Source: SHYQ01 sp041674525 (GTDB lineage: Bacteria; Chloroflexota; Dehalococcoidia; UBA2979). Taken from it: a stretch of DNA of 64,000 nucleotides. This document shows positions 1 to 8,093 of this stretch, one piece after another. How positions within the stretch are numbered: position 1 is the stretch's first letter; every line of letters starts with the position of its first letter. The translations under genes were made by a program, and so were the position numbers. Below the pieces are notes generated by a model, which saw only the letters and a list, made by a program, of their open reading frames with translations, did no database searches and had not been told where the DNA came from. The DNA lies in assembly GCA_041674525.1 (NCBI GenBank), contig JBAYVN010000003.1, positions 1-64,000 of the forward strand. The letters run 5' to 3'.

Positions 1-977
1 CCGTCCACGACCTCGCCCATGCGACGCGCCAGCAGGCCCTCGCGATCCTGTGCCAGCAGGGGATCCCAGTCCGTCCCCCACAGCACCTTGATCACGTTCC
101 AGCCCACGCCGCGGAAGACCGCCTCCAGCTCCTGGATAATCTGCCCGTTCCCGCGCACCGGGCCGTCCAGGCGCTGCAGGTTGCAGTTCACGACGAAGAT
201 CAGGTTGTCCAGACCCTCGCGCGCCGCGAGCGAGATCGATCCGAGCGACTCGGGCTCGTCGGTCTCGCCGTCCCCGAGGAATGCCCACACCTTCTGGTCA
301 GTCGGCTGCTTCAGCCCGCGGTGCTCCATGTAGCGCATGAAGCGTGCCTGGTAGATCGCGGTCAGCGGGCCGAGGCCCATCGACACCGTCGGGAACTGCC
401 AGAAGTCCGGCATCAGCCGGGGATGCGGGTACGAGCTCAGCCCGCCGCCCGCCGCGAACTCGCGGCGGAAGTTGTGGAGCTCGCGCGGCGTGAGGCGTCC
501 CTCCATGTAGGCGCGTGCGTACATGCCCGGCGACGCGTGCCCCTGGAAGTAGACGAGGTCCGGTCCGGACGGGTGGTCGTACCCGCGGAAGAAGTGGTTG
601 AAGCCCACCTCGTACAGCGTCGCGGCCGAGGCGTACGTGGAGATGTGTCCTCCGATTCCGGAGGACTTGCCGTTCGCTTCGGTCACCATCGCCATCGCGT
701 TCCAGCGGACAATGCTCTTGATGCGCCGCTCGAGCTCGTTGTCGCCGGGGAAGGGCGGCTGGTGCTCGATCGGGATCGTGTTGACATAAGGGGTCCGCGA
801 GGTGACCGGGAGCGGAACGCCGGTCCGCTGTGCCTCGATCTGCAGCGCCTGCAGCAGCCGACTCGCGCGGGCGCTGCCACGCGTGCGTACGACGTCGCGC
901 AGCGAGTCAACCCACTCCTGCGTGTCGACCCAGTCGGGGATCTCGGGCACATCCACTTCGGCCTGTTCGAGGCTCAC
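1..977 (-). CDS. aceE: Pyruvate dehydrogenase E1, homodimeric type (5' part only)
   Basis: E1 of the pyruvate dehydrogenase complex: thiamine-diphosphate-dependent decarboxylation of pyruvate and transfer of the acetyl group to lipoyl-E2. Only about 325 N-terminal residues of a roughly 900-residue protein are present; the gene runs off the left edge. Visible AceE hallmarks are TPYVNTIP, the block GIGGHISTYASAATLYEVG, YFQGHASPGMYARA, and the ThDP/Mg motif GDGETDEPES followed by NCNLQRLDGPVRGNG. I chose the GTG at 977 because GGAG lies about nine bases upstream and the reading starts with a short hydrophilic segment, as in the family. The gene is divergent from lipB-lipA, which make the lipoyl cofactor this complex needs. 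Confidence 0.95.
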   Translation of the reverse strand, partial: MSLEQAEVDVPEIPDWVDTQEWVDSLRDVVRTRGSARASRLLQALQIEAQRTGVPLPVTSRTPYVNTIPIEHQPPFPGDNELERRIKSIVRWNAMAMVTEANGKSSGIGGHISTYASAATLYEVGFNHFFRGYDHPSGPDLVYFQGHASPGMYARAYMEGRLTPRELHNFRREFAAGGGLSSYPHPRLMPDFWQFPTVSMGLGPLTAIYQARFMRYMEHRGLKQPTDQKVWAFLGDGETDEPESLGSISLAAREGLDNLIFVVNCNLQRLDGPVRGNGQIIQELEAVFRGVGWNVIKVLWGTDWDPLLAQDREGLLARRMGEVVD

Positions 978-1112
978 GCCGCCTGCTCCATCCAGCGGGC
1001 CCACAGCAGGGTGCCCCGCCACTCCTAGCGTAGCGCACCGTTACCCTTTTGGCCGTGGGCTGCGACACTAGTTAGTGTGTTAAGTACCGCAACTCCAGTA
1101 GGGACCACCGGG

Positions 1113-1118
1113 TAGACT
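1113..1118 (+). promoter_or_regulatory. -10 hexamer TAGACT directly before lipB
   Basis: TAGACT ends six bases before the lipB ATG and there is no Shine-Dalgarno sequence in between, so transcription would start at or next to the start codon. I see no good -35. The same six-base spacing recurs at several other genes in this window. Confidence 0.6.
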
Positions 1119-1124
1119 GGACGC

Positions 1125-1856
1125 ATGAACGACCTCCGGGACGTCCGGTGCCTCGCCGCCGCCGGGGTGGACTACGAATCCGCCCGGGCGTGGCAGTACG
1201 CGACGGCCGCGGCCGTGCGCGCCGCTCGCGACGGCGGCAGCGCCGAGGCGGTCGCGATGATCGAGCACGCCCCGGTGTACACCATGGGTGCGCGCGGCGG
1301 CCGGGCCACGCTGCGCATGCCGCAGGAGGCGCTGCCGGCGCCACTGGTGGACACGGACCGCGGCGGCGACATCACCTGGCACGGCCCCGGCCAGCTGGTC
1401 GTCTACCCGATCCTCGATCTGCGCCGCCGCGGCATGGGCGCGGCAGAATACATCGGCGCCCTGGAGGGCATGCTTCTCGATACGCTCGGGGCCTTCGGGA
1501 TCGCGGGCGAGCTCGTCGAGGGGCGGCGCGGCGTCTGGATCGGGAACGAGAAGATCGCGGCGATGGGCATCCGGGTGCAGGGCGGCGTCTCGATGCACGG
1601 CATCGCGCTCAACGTCGCCCCGGACCTCGCGTGGTTCGATGCCATCGTCCCGTGTGGCATCGAGGACGGCGGCGTGACCTCGATGGCACGCGCCGGAGTG
1701 CGCGACGTGGCGTTCGAGGATGTGCGGGCGGCGATGCGCGCGGCCTTCGCGAGGCGCTTCCAGGCGATGCTGGTGGACGTCTCGCCGGCCGAGGCCCGCG
1801 CGGCGCTCGGAGCGGGCAGCGGCCAGCCGGGGAACCGAGAGGCAGTACACGCGTGA
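1125..1856 (+). CDS. lipB: Lipoyl(octanoyl) transferase
   Basis: Transfers octanoate from octanoyl-ACP to the lipoyl domains of E2 and GcvH proteins; first step of lipoate assembly, cytoplasmic. The protein has 243 residues, normal for LipB. The substrate-pocket motif RGGDITWHGPGQ spans residues 79-90, the catalytic lysine is K143 in NEKIAAMGIRV, and the acyl-accepting cysteine is C177 in VPCGIEDGG. The ATG at 1125 has no ribosome binding site but sits six bases after a TAGACT hexamer, suggesting a leaderless message. The stop overlaps the lipA start by four bases (GTGA), so the two are probably translationally coupled. Confidence 0.96.
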   Translation: MNDLRDVRCLAAAGVDYESARAWQYATAAAVRAARDGGSAEAVAMIEHAPVYTMGARGGRATLRMPQEALPAPLVDTDRGGDITWHGPGQLVVYPILDLRRRGMGAAEYIGALEGMLLDTLGAFGIAGELVEGRRGVWIGNEKIAAMGIRVQGGVSMHGIALNVAPDLAWFDAIVPCGIEDGGVTSMARAGVRDVAFEDVRAAMRAAFARRFQAMLVDVSPAEARAALGAGSGQPGNREAVHA

Positions 1857-2743
1857 CCACCACCCACCCCTCTCCGAAGTTCGAGCCGAAGCCACGCTGG
1901 TTCAAGGCCCCCTTCCCGGGCGGCGAACGGTACGGCCACATCAAGAACCTGCTCCGCGAGGAGCGCCTGCACACGGTCTGCGAGGAAGCGCACTGCCCGA
2001 ACATCGGGGAGTGCTTCAACGCCGGGACCGCGACGTTCATGATCCTCGGCGACACCTGCACGCGCGCCTGCGGGTACTGCGCGGTCACCTCCGGGCGCCC
2101 CGGCGCGCTGGACCTGCTGGAGCCGCTGCGCGTCGCGCAGACCGTGGACACGCTGGGCCTGGACTACGCGGTCATCACCTCCGTCAACCGTGACGATGTG
2201 CCGGACGGCGGCGCGAGCATCTTCGCGGCGTGCATCCGCGCCATCCACCATCTGCGCCCGGACTGCCGCGTCGAGGTGCTGATCCCGGACTTCCTCGGCG
2301 ACGCGGAGCCGCTGCGCACCGTGGTCGAGGCGGGCCCGGCCGTGCTCAACCACAACACCGAGACCGTGCCGCGCCTCTACGCCCGCGCCCGCCCGAAGGG
2401 CGACTATCAGCGCACGCTGACGCTCCTCAGCCGCGTCAAGGAGATCGCGCCGGAGATGCCCACCAAGACCGGCATCATGGTCGGCCTCGGCGAGACGATC
2501 GAGGAGGTGGAGCAGGTGCTGCGCGATCTCCGCGCGCACCAGGTGGACCTCGTGACCATCGGCCAGTACCTGCGCCCCACCGAGAAGCACCTGCCCGTGG
2601 CCCGCTTCCTGCACCCGGACGAGTTCGCGCACCTCAGACGGTTCGGGATGGCGCTCGGCTTCGCGCACGTGGAGTCCGGGCCGCTCGTGCGCTCCTCGTA
2701 CCATGCCGGCGAGCAGGAGAGCGCGGCGCGCGCGGGCATGTAG
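1853..2743 (+). CDS. lipA: Lipoyl synthase (radical SAM)
   Basis: Inserts two sulfurs into protein-bound octanoyl groups to finish the lipoyl cofactor. The protein has 296 residues from a GTG start that overlaps the lipB stop. The auxiliary [4Fe-4S] cluster cysteines C43, C48 and C54 (CEEAHCPNIGEC) are present, as is the radical-SAM triad C69, C73 and C76 (CTRACGYC). The C-terminal RSSYHA carries the conserved serine ligand of the auxiliary cluster. The open frame continues far upstream inside lipB, but the conserved KPRWFK segment begins only after this GTG. It works with LipB and, through the lipoyl-E2, with the divergent aceE product. Confidence 0.97.
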   Translation: MTTTHPSPKFEPKPRWFKAPFPGGERYGHIKNLLREERLHTVCEEAHCPNIGECFNAGTATFMILGDTCTRACGYCAVTSGRPGALDLLEPLRVAQTVDTLGLDYAVITSVNRDDVPDGGASIFAACIRAIHHLRPDCRVEVLIPDFLGDAEPLRTVVEAGPAVLNHNTETVPRLYARARPKGDYQRTLTLLSRVKEIAPEMPTKTGIMVGLGETIEEVEQVLRDLRAHQVDLVTIGQYLRPTEKHLPVARFLHPDEFAHLRRFGMALGFAHVESGPLVRSSYHAGEQESAARAGM

Positions 2744-2747
2744 CGGC

Positions 2748-4121
2748 ATGACGCAGCGCCTGGTCATCGTGGGCGGCGACGCGGGCGGGATGAGCGCCGC
2801 GACCAATGCCCGCCGCCGTCGGTCGGCCGAGGATCTCGAGATCGTGGCGTTCGAGCGCGGCGCGTGGGCCTCGTTCTCGGCCTGCGGTGAGCCCTACTTC
2901 CTGAGCGGCGCGGTCCCGCAGTTCGAGTCGCTGCTCGTGCGCTCACCGGAGGCGTTCGCGCGGCAGGGCATCCAGGTCCACCTCCACCACGAGGTCACCG
3001 CGATCGACACCGCGGCGCGCCGCGTCTCCGTGCGCGACCTGCAGGCGGGTCGCGATTTCACGATGGACTACGACACGCTGGTCTACGCCACCGGCGCCGA
3101 GCCGCGCCGCGTGCCGATCGAGGGGCGCGACCTCGCGGGCGTGCACGCGCTGCACGTCCTGGACGACGCCCTGGCCGTGCACGCGCTGCTGGACGCTGAC
3201 CCCGCGCCGCGGCACGGCGCCGTCGTCGGCGGCGGGTACGTGGGGCTGGAGGTCGCGGAGGCCCTGCACGAACGCGGACTGGCCACGACCATCGTCGCCT
3301 CGCGGGAGGGGCTGCTCGGCGGCTCGCTCGATCCGGAGATGGGGACGTATCTCGTGGAGCGCGTCCGCAAACTCGGCATCGACGTCGAGGTGGCGCATCG
3401 CGTCGAACGCCTGGAGGGCTCCGGCGGCCGCGTCACCGGCGTGCACGGCGGCCGCCTGGTCCCGGCGGACCTCGTGGTGCTGGCGACAGGCACGGTCCCG
3501 CGCGTCGAGCTCGCGCGCGCGGCCGGGCTGCGCATCGGCGAGAGCGGCGCCGTCTGGGTGGACGACCACCAGCGGACCAGCGCGCCGGGCGTCTACGCCG
3601 CGGGCGACTGCGTCGAGGTGACCGACCGCGTGACCGGCGCGCCGCTGAACCTGCACCTCGGGACCATCGCCAACCGGCAGGGGCGCATCGCCGGGCGGAA
3701 CATCGGCGGCGCCGACGAGGCGTTCCCCGGCGTGCTCGGAACCGCGATCACGCGCGTCCTCGATCTGGAGGTCTCGCGCACCGGCCCCACCGAGGCGCGG
3801 GCGCGTGCCGCCGGCATCGACGTCGCCGTCGCGACCTTCGACTCGACGACGATGGCGGGCTACTGGCCCGCGTCCACCCGGATGCGGATGCGCGCGCTCG
3901 CGGATCGCGACACGCGGCGGATCATCGGCGCGCAGATCGTGGGCGGACCCACCTCCGCGAAGCGCATCGACGCGATGGCGATGGCGATCTGGAACGAGAT
4001 GACCGTCGACGACATGGTGAACGTCGATCTCTCGTACGCCCCGCCGTTCTCAGGCGTCTGGGATCCCGTCCTCGTCGCCGCGAGGAAGCTGCAGGCCGTC
4101 CTGGACGGCACCGAGGACTAA
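2748..4121 (+). CDS. FAD/NAD(P)-dependent CoA-disulfide reductase-like oxidoreductase
   Basis: Pyridine nucleotide-disulfide oxidoreductase of the CoA-disulfide/persulfide reductase and NADH oxidase branch, 457 residues. The FAD dinucleotide motif VIVGGDAGGMSAA is at the N-terminus. A single redox cysteine, C46 in SFSACGEPYF, is the mark of this branch. The NAD motif VVGGGYVGLEVAEA lies in the middle, YAAGDCVEV is the second FAD motif, and a C-terminal dimerisation domain follows. The ATG at 2748 lies five bases after lipA, so this looks like the third gene of the lip operon. The link to lipoate or CoA-thiol redox is inference; the exact substrate (CoA disulfide, persulfide, oxygen) cannot be read from sequence. 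Confidence 0.85.
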   Translation: MTQRLVIVGGDAGGMSAATNARRRRSAEDLEIVAFERGAWASFSACGEPYFLSGAVPQFESLLVRSPEAFARQGIQVHLHHEVTAIDTAARRVSVRDLQAGRDFTMDYDTLVYATGAEPRRVPIEGRDLAGVHALHVLDDALAVHALLDADPAPRHGAVVGGGYVGLEVAEALHERGLATTIVASREGLLGGSLDPEMGTYLVERVRKLGIDVEVAHRVERLEGSGGRVTGVHGGRLVPADLVVLATGTVPRVELARAAGLRIGESGAVWVDDHQRTSAPGVYAAGDCVEVTDRVTGAPLNLHLGTIANRQGRIAGRNIGGADEAFPGVLGTAITRVLDLEVSRTGPTEARARAAGIDVAVATFDSTTMAGYWPASTRMRMRALADRDTRRIIGAQIVGGPTSAKRIDAMAMAIWNEMTVDDMVNVDLSYAPPFSGVWDPVLVAARKLQAVLDGTED

Positions 4122-4149
4122 ACCGGACTGGCCGCCTCGTGGCGTCGGC

Positions 4150-4560
4150 CTAGCCGCGGCGCGGCACCACTTCCATGAAGACGAAATGCGACGCCGTCGG
4201 GTGGATCCACGCGTTCGAGGCGCCCGGGTTGCGGATCACGCGGCCCCCGTTCGCCTCCACCTGCGCGCAGAAGGCGTCCACGTCGTCGCACTCGTACGCG
4301 AGCATGTAGACGCCCTCACCGTGCGGGTTCAACGGGTTCTTCCGCTCCTGCATCAGCCGGTACACCGGCGCATCCTCGGAGCTCGGGGTGATCAGGCGCG
4401 TGATCACGGTGTCCCCGTAGCCCATCGACTGGAAATCGAAGTTGCCGATCGTGTTGTGCCCGCGCTCGCCGATCGCGCTCATGCTGAAGCGTGCGGCGTA
4501 GTCCGCGACCGCCTCGTCCAGGTCGTGCACGGCGACGTTGTAGTGATGGATGCTCAGCAC
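4150..4560 (-). CDS. VOC (glyoxalase/epimerase-like) family protein
   Basis: Small vicinal-oxygen-chelate fold protein, 136 residues from a GTG start. The opening HHYNVAVHDLDEAVADY is typical of the first beta-alpha unit of the fold, and the tail HPTASHFVFMEVVP resembles methylmalonyl-CoA epimerase-like members that use His/Glu metal ligands. The start follows GAGAGGAGAG by a normal distance. An upstream in-frame extension exists but is low-complexity and arginine-rich, so I excluded it. The gene is convergent with the disulfide reductase. Substrate unknown; methylmalonyl-CoA epimerase is one possibility, but the match is partial and no mutase is nearby. Confidence 0.75.
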   Translation of the reverse strand: MLSIHHYNVAVHDLDEAVADYAARFSMSAIGERGHNTIGNFDFQSMGYGDTVITRLITPSSEDAPVYRLMQERKNPLNPHGEGVYMLAYECDDVDAFCAQVEANGGRVIRNPGASNAWIHPTASHFVFMEVVPRRG

Positions 4561-4677
4561 CGGTGGCTCTCCTCTCGCGGCAGGACCCCGGGAGCCTACC
4601 GCGGGAGCGCCCCGCGCGCATACCGGCGCGCCCCGGGCCGCGGGCGCGCGTGACGGGAGGAGGCGACGGGAAAGCAA

Positions 4678-4914
4678 CTAGAAGAGTGGGCCGCCCGCGT
4701 CCACCAGCGATCCGTCCACAGCGAAGACCGTCGGACGCTCCTCGCAGTAGACCTCGGATTCGCACTTGTTGAAGGAGAAGACCGGGAGATCGTCGCGCTT
4801 CTCGAAGTGGATGTGCCAGGTGCCCTGCACGTGGTTGTCGCGGCCCTTCGCGATCTCGGCTTCGATGATCTGCTTCAGCGCCTCGAGTTCCTTCAGTCCC
4901 ACGCCGTCCCCCAT
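4678..4914 (-). CDS. Small conserved-looking hypothetical protein
   Basis: 78 residues from the ATG at 4914; I do not recognise the family. The N-terminal half, LKELEALKQIIEAEIAK, is a likely amphipathic helix. The second half (HVQGTWHIHFEKRDDLPVF) looks like beta strands, with two cysteines in CESEVYCEE. The codon choice is normal for the window and the composition is that of a real soluble protein, unlike the arginine-rich shadow frames. Longer in-frame starts run into the promoter region and were rejected. A TACACT hexamer on this strand lies about 65 bases upstream. Confidence 0.6.
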   Translation of the reverse strand: MGDGVGLKELEALKQIIEAEIAKGRDNHVQGTWHIHFEKRDDLPVFSFNKCESEVYCEERPTVFAVDGSLVDAGGPLF

Positions 4915-4980
4915 CCCCGCGGCGTTCGTGCGCCCCTCGCGTGTCCGTCGCGCACCGCCGTGCAGCGCCGCCGCACACCG

Positions 4981-5038
4981 AGTGTACCCCGGCCCCGCCC
5001 ACCGCCCGCCCACCGATCGCCTGGCGTCCGCCTACAAT
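4981..5038. promoter_or_regulatory. Divergent promoter pair
   Basis: The stretch between two divergent small genes holds a -10 on each strand. TACACT (reverse of 4981-4986) points to the 78-residue gene, and TACAAT (5033-5038) points to the 88-residue gene. No clear -35 is visible for either. Confidence 0.5.
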
Positions 5039-5077
5039 CGCTCCGGGGGTCGCGAGGACCCGCGCGGGGAGCGGCGC

Positions 5078-5344
5078 ATGACCCACGAGCGTGCCGAGGC
5101 CCACGAACACACCGAGGAATGCGCCAGCCTCTTCCGCGAGTGGCTGCGGTACCACCTCGTCGTGATCGACGAGAGCGGGCGCTTATCGCCGGACGAACGC
5201 CGCGCCGCCGTCCGAGAGCGCGACATGTTCCGTCGCCAGCTGGACGGGCTCGGCTGCGATCCGGCGGCGCTGCTCGCGCAGGAGGCTGCGCTCGCCGGCG
5301 ACGAGGACCCCGGATCCCGGGGCGGGACCGGGTCGCACGCCTAG
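5078..5344 (+). CDS. Small hypothetical protein
   Basis: 88 residues, starting at an ATG with GGGGAG seven bases upstream and a TACAAT -10 about 40 bases upstream. It is charged and helical (EECASLFREWLRYHLVVIDE), with a histidine-rich start (THERAEAHEHTEE) and a short disordered Gly/Ser tail. There is no signal peptide or membrane segment. I do not recognise it. Its stop shares the palindrome CTAG with the stop of the convergent membrane gene. Confidence 0.6.
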   Translation: MTHERAEAHEHTEECASLFREWLRYHLVVIDESGRLSPDERRAAVRERDMFRRQLDGLGCDPAALLAQEAALAGDEDPGSRGGTGSHA

Positions 5345-6252
5345 CGGGGCGAGCGCTCCTCAGGTGCGTCGTCGTCCTCGGCCCGCGCGAGCCACGCGGC
5401 GACCACGGCCGCCGGGACCGCGATCGCGATCCCCGCGATGCCAAGGCGCGCGGCGTCATGCACCGGCGCCCACGCCACGGTGCGGATGAGCCCGCCCACC
5501 TCGCCCACGAACGCGCTCCCGCTGCCCATGCTCAGGAGCATCGCGACGAGCAGCCCGAGGAGCCCGATCACTGCCGCCAGCATCGCCCCTCCCACCAGCG
5601 CCAGTCCGGCCGCCACGAACCGCCGGGGGCCTTCGGTCACCGCGAGCAGCACCGCCGCCAGCGCCAGCGTCGCGATCCCGAGCGCCCACGCCAGCAGCCA
5701 CGCCGCGCGGTGGGTCTCGCTGGAGGTGAGGCGCATCACCAGCCGCACCCACAGGGAGGTCGAGAAGATGCCGCTGGTGGTCGCCACGCCGCCCGGTGCG
5801 AAGACGGCGGGCCCGCGTTCGTACGTCGCGAGCGCGCTGTCGTGCAGGAGCGCCGCCCGCCAGTCCTCGCGGGTGCCCTGCTGCGCGAGGATGCGCGGCA
5901 GCGCCACACCCTGCACGGGGAAGCCGGGTACCGCGGCGTCCTCGCTGCCGGGCAGGCTCGCGGTGGCGCGGATCATCGGCTCGTGCATCTGCAGCAGCGC
6001 CGGAACGTCGCCCAGCGCCCCGATCGTGCGCTCCAGGAACGGCACGGCCACGGTGGCGCTGGTGGCCTGCGAGGCGGCGAGCGCCAGCAGCCACAGCCCG
6101 CTCGCCAGCGCGAGCCCCACCGCGGCCCGGCGTGCCGGGCTGAGGCGGGGGCGATCGCCGCGGTCCCCGGGAACGGGACGCTCGAAGCTCTCGCCGGTAT
6201 ACACGGGCGCGGGCGGGGTGGCGAAGGGGTCGCGCGGGTCGGGTGGCCTCAC
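5341..6252 (-). CDS. Integral membrane protein of unknown function
   Basis: 303 residues. The GTG start overlaps the stop of the upstream RDD gene (GTGA), which argues for coupling. A cytoplasmic N-terminus (about 45 residues) leads into a membrane segment around AAVGLALASGLWLLALAA. A large extracytoplasmic domain of about 110 residues follows, then three or four more hydrophobic helices and an acidic tail. I do not recognise the family. Together with the RDD gene it forms a two-gene membrane unit. A function in envelope transport or sensing would be a guess. Confidence 0.7.
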   Translation of the reverse strand: MRPPDPRDPFATPPAPVYTGESFERPVPGDRGDRPRLSPARRAAVGLALASGLWLLALAASQATSATVAVPFLERTIGALGDVPALLQMHEPMIRATASLPGSEDAAVPGFPVQGVALPRILAQQGTREDWRAALLHDSALATYERGPAVFAPGGVATTSGIFSTSLWVRLVMRLTSSETHRAAWLLAWALGIATLALAAVLLAVTEGPRRFVAAGLALVGGAMLAAVIGLLGLLVAMLLSMGSGSAFVGEVGGLIRTVAWAPVHDAARLGIAGIAIAVPAAVVAAWLARAEDDDAPEERSPR

Positions 6253-6812
6253 GCGCGCACCACGCGCGTCCCGGCGATCCGGTCGTGCAGGGCGCGAGCC
6301 CCCGGATCGACGAGGACGATGGCCAGCGAGACCAGGCCGGCGGCGCAGACCAGCGCGGCGACTGCGGCCAGCGCCAGCGCCGCCGCGTACACCCCGGCCA
6401 GCGCGAGGACCCCTGCGCCCCACGCCCAGCCGGACACCGCGAGCGGGTGGACCGCCAGCCGCAGGGCGAGCGCCGTGCGGTCGCGAGCACGCCGCACCTC
6501 GATGCGCAGGCCTGCGGTGCGCTGTCCCTCCGTGGCGTGGGTGGTGAGCAGCGTGAACGCGAGCCGAGCGAGCCACGCGGGCGGCACCGCCGCGACCACG
6601 GCGAGGGCGATCGCCGTGTCCCGGTCGCTGGCGTCGTCCCGGCCAAGCGACGTGCGGGCCAGCAGCCAGCCCGCGGCGACAACCACAGCCATCGCGAGCG
6701 GCGGGATGAGGGCGAGCGCGTCGCGCCCGCTCGCCAGCAGCCGACGGCCGCGCGTCACCCCGGGCGCCGTCGAGGCGGGGTGATCGAGCGCACGGGGCAC
6801 ACCTGCCAACAT
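6249..6812 (-). CDS. RDD family membrane protein
   Basis: 187 residues from an ATG preceded by GAAGGGG. It has three to four hydrophobic helices, and the C-terminal stretch DPGARALHDRIAGTRVV is the characteristic end of the RDD family (R at the start, DRIAGT at the end). RDD proteins sit in the cytoplasmic membrane; most are uncharacterised, some are linked to ion exchange. It is the first gene of the pair with the 303-residue membrane protein. Longer in-frame extensions on this strand run through the metalloprotease gene and are shadows. Confidence 0.8.
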   Translation of the reverse strand: MLAGVPRALDHPASTAPGVTRGRRLLASGRDALALIPPLAMAVVVAAGWLLARTSLGRDDASDRDTAIALAVVAAVPPAWLARLAFTLLTTHATEGQRTAGLRIEVRRARDRTALALRLAVHPLAVSGWAWGAGVLALAGVYAAALALAAVAALVCAAGLVSLAIVLVDPGARALHDRIAGTRVVRA

Positions 6813-6941
6813 GGAGCCCCTTCTCGTGCGCCGCGGGAATGCCGGATCGCCCGGAGCGCGGTACGTGCTCAACGATCCGCCTCGCCACTTCGCGATCATA
6901 TCGCGCACACTGGGATGTCCCACCCCGCAGCAGGACGGTCC

Positions 6942-8093
6942 ATGAACGACTCCTCGAACCCCGCTCGCCGGCGCCGGCGCGAAGCAGCGCTGGTCATCGG
7001 CGTCGGCATCGCGTCCGCGCTCGTGGTGCTCGCCGCGATCGCGGCCGCCGATCTGCGCACGGGCGATCGCTTCGACCTCGTCCGCTGGGAGCGCATGACG
7101 CTGCCCGGGAAGTGGCTGTACCTGCTCGGCGCGCCCCTGCGGCGCGATCCGGCGCCGGACGTGGCCATCGCACGCTACTTCGCGGCCCCGGCCGGGAGCG
7201 AGGAGCGCCGCCGGCTGGAGGGCGCCGTGGAGGCGTCGGTCACCGGGCGCATCGATGCCGCGCTGCGTACGCGCGGCCTCCGCGGAGCCGTGCCGCTCCC
7301 GGGCACCGTCTTCCCGCCCGTGAACATCGAGCTCACGCAGCCGCCGCGCGTGCTCGTGGAGTCGCCGCGCGCGATCATCCAGCGCAGCGGCACGGAGTTG
7401 CTGCGCCCCGACCTGACCACCGACGCCGCCGTCGCCATTGAGCGCGTGACCGAGGCGGCACACCCCGACCGCTCCGCGCTCGTTGTCGCCTCGGGCGGGG
7501 TGGCGGCGTACCCCGCGATCGTCGACAACAGCGACACGTACGCCGACACGCTGTCGACCGCCGCGCACGAGTGGACGCACCACTACCTGGCGTTCTACCC
7601 CCTGGGCCTGCACTACTTCGACTCGCGCGACGCGACCACGATCAACGAGACCGTGGCCGACATCGTCGGGGCCGAGATCGGCGCGGACGTGCTCGCGCGC
7701 TGGGGGGATCCCACGCGGCCCGCCGGTGCTCCCGCCCCCTCGGCGCCGCGCGCGGCGCCCCGCGGGCCGGACGTGAACGCCACGCTGCGTGACCTGCGCC
7801 GCGAGGTGGACGCCCTGCTGGCGGCGGGGAAGGTCGCGGAGGCCGAGGCGCGCATGGAGACCGTGCGGCAACAGCTCTGGGACGGCGGCTATCGCATCCG
7901 GCGGCTGAACCAGGCGTACTTCGCGTGGTACGGCTCGTACGCCGCGCGCCCGGACGCCATCGACCCGCTCGGTGGACAGCTGCGCGAGCTGCGCACCCGC
8001 GCCGGATCCCTCGCGGCGTTCCTCGCGGTGGTCCGGGACACCACCTCCCGCGCCGAGGTGGCCGGGGCGCTCGAGTCTCTGCGCGCCCGCTAG
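6942..8093 (+). CDS. Membrane-anchored HExxHH zinc metalloprotease-like protein
   Basis: 383 residues. After a basic start there is one membrane anchor (about residues 15-36, ALVIGVGIASALVVLAAIAA), so the catalytic part is probably outside the membrane. Residues 209-214 are HEWTHH, a gluzincin-type zinc site, and NETVAD supplies a plausible third ligand, E236. A Pro/Ala-rich linker near residues 265-285 separates a C-terminal helical domain. The ATG at 6942 follows AGGACGG. I do not recognise the family beyond the motif; it could be an envelope protease or an inactive relative. It is convergent with PBP1A, sharing a CTAG stop. Confidence 0.75.
   Translation: MNDSSNPARRRRREAALVIGVGIASALVVLAAIAAADLRTGDRFDLVRWERMTLPGKWLYLLGAPLRRDPAPDVAIARYFAAPAGSEERRRLEGAVEASVTGRIDAALRTRGLRGAVPLPGTVFPPVNIELTQPPRVLVESPRAIIQRSGTELLRPDLTTDAAVAIERVTEAAHPDRSALVVASGGVAAYPAIVDNSDTYADTLSTAAHEWTHHYLAFYPLGLHYFDSRDATTINETVADIVGAEIGADVLARWGDPTRPAGAPAPSAPRAAPRGPDVNATLRDLRREVDALLAAGKVAEAEARMETVRQQLWDGGYRIRRLNQAYFAWYGSYAARPDAIDPLGGQLRELRTRAGSLAAFLAVVRDTTSRAEVAGALESLRAR

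Noticed and set aside
4129..4152. Terminator hairpin between the disulfide reductase and the VOC gene
   Set aside because: GGCCG/CGGCC arms pair only five bases with an interrupted inner stem and run into the VOC stop; too weak to list.
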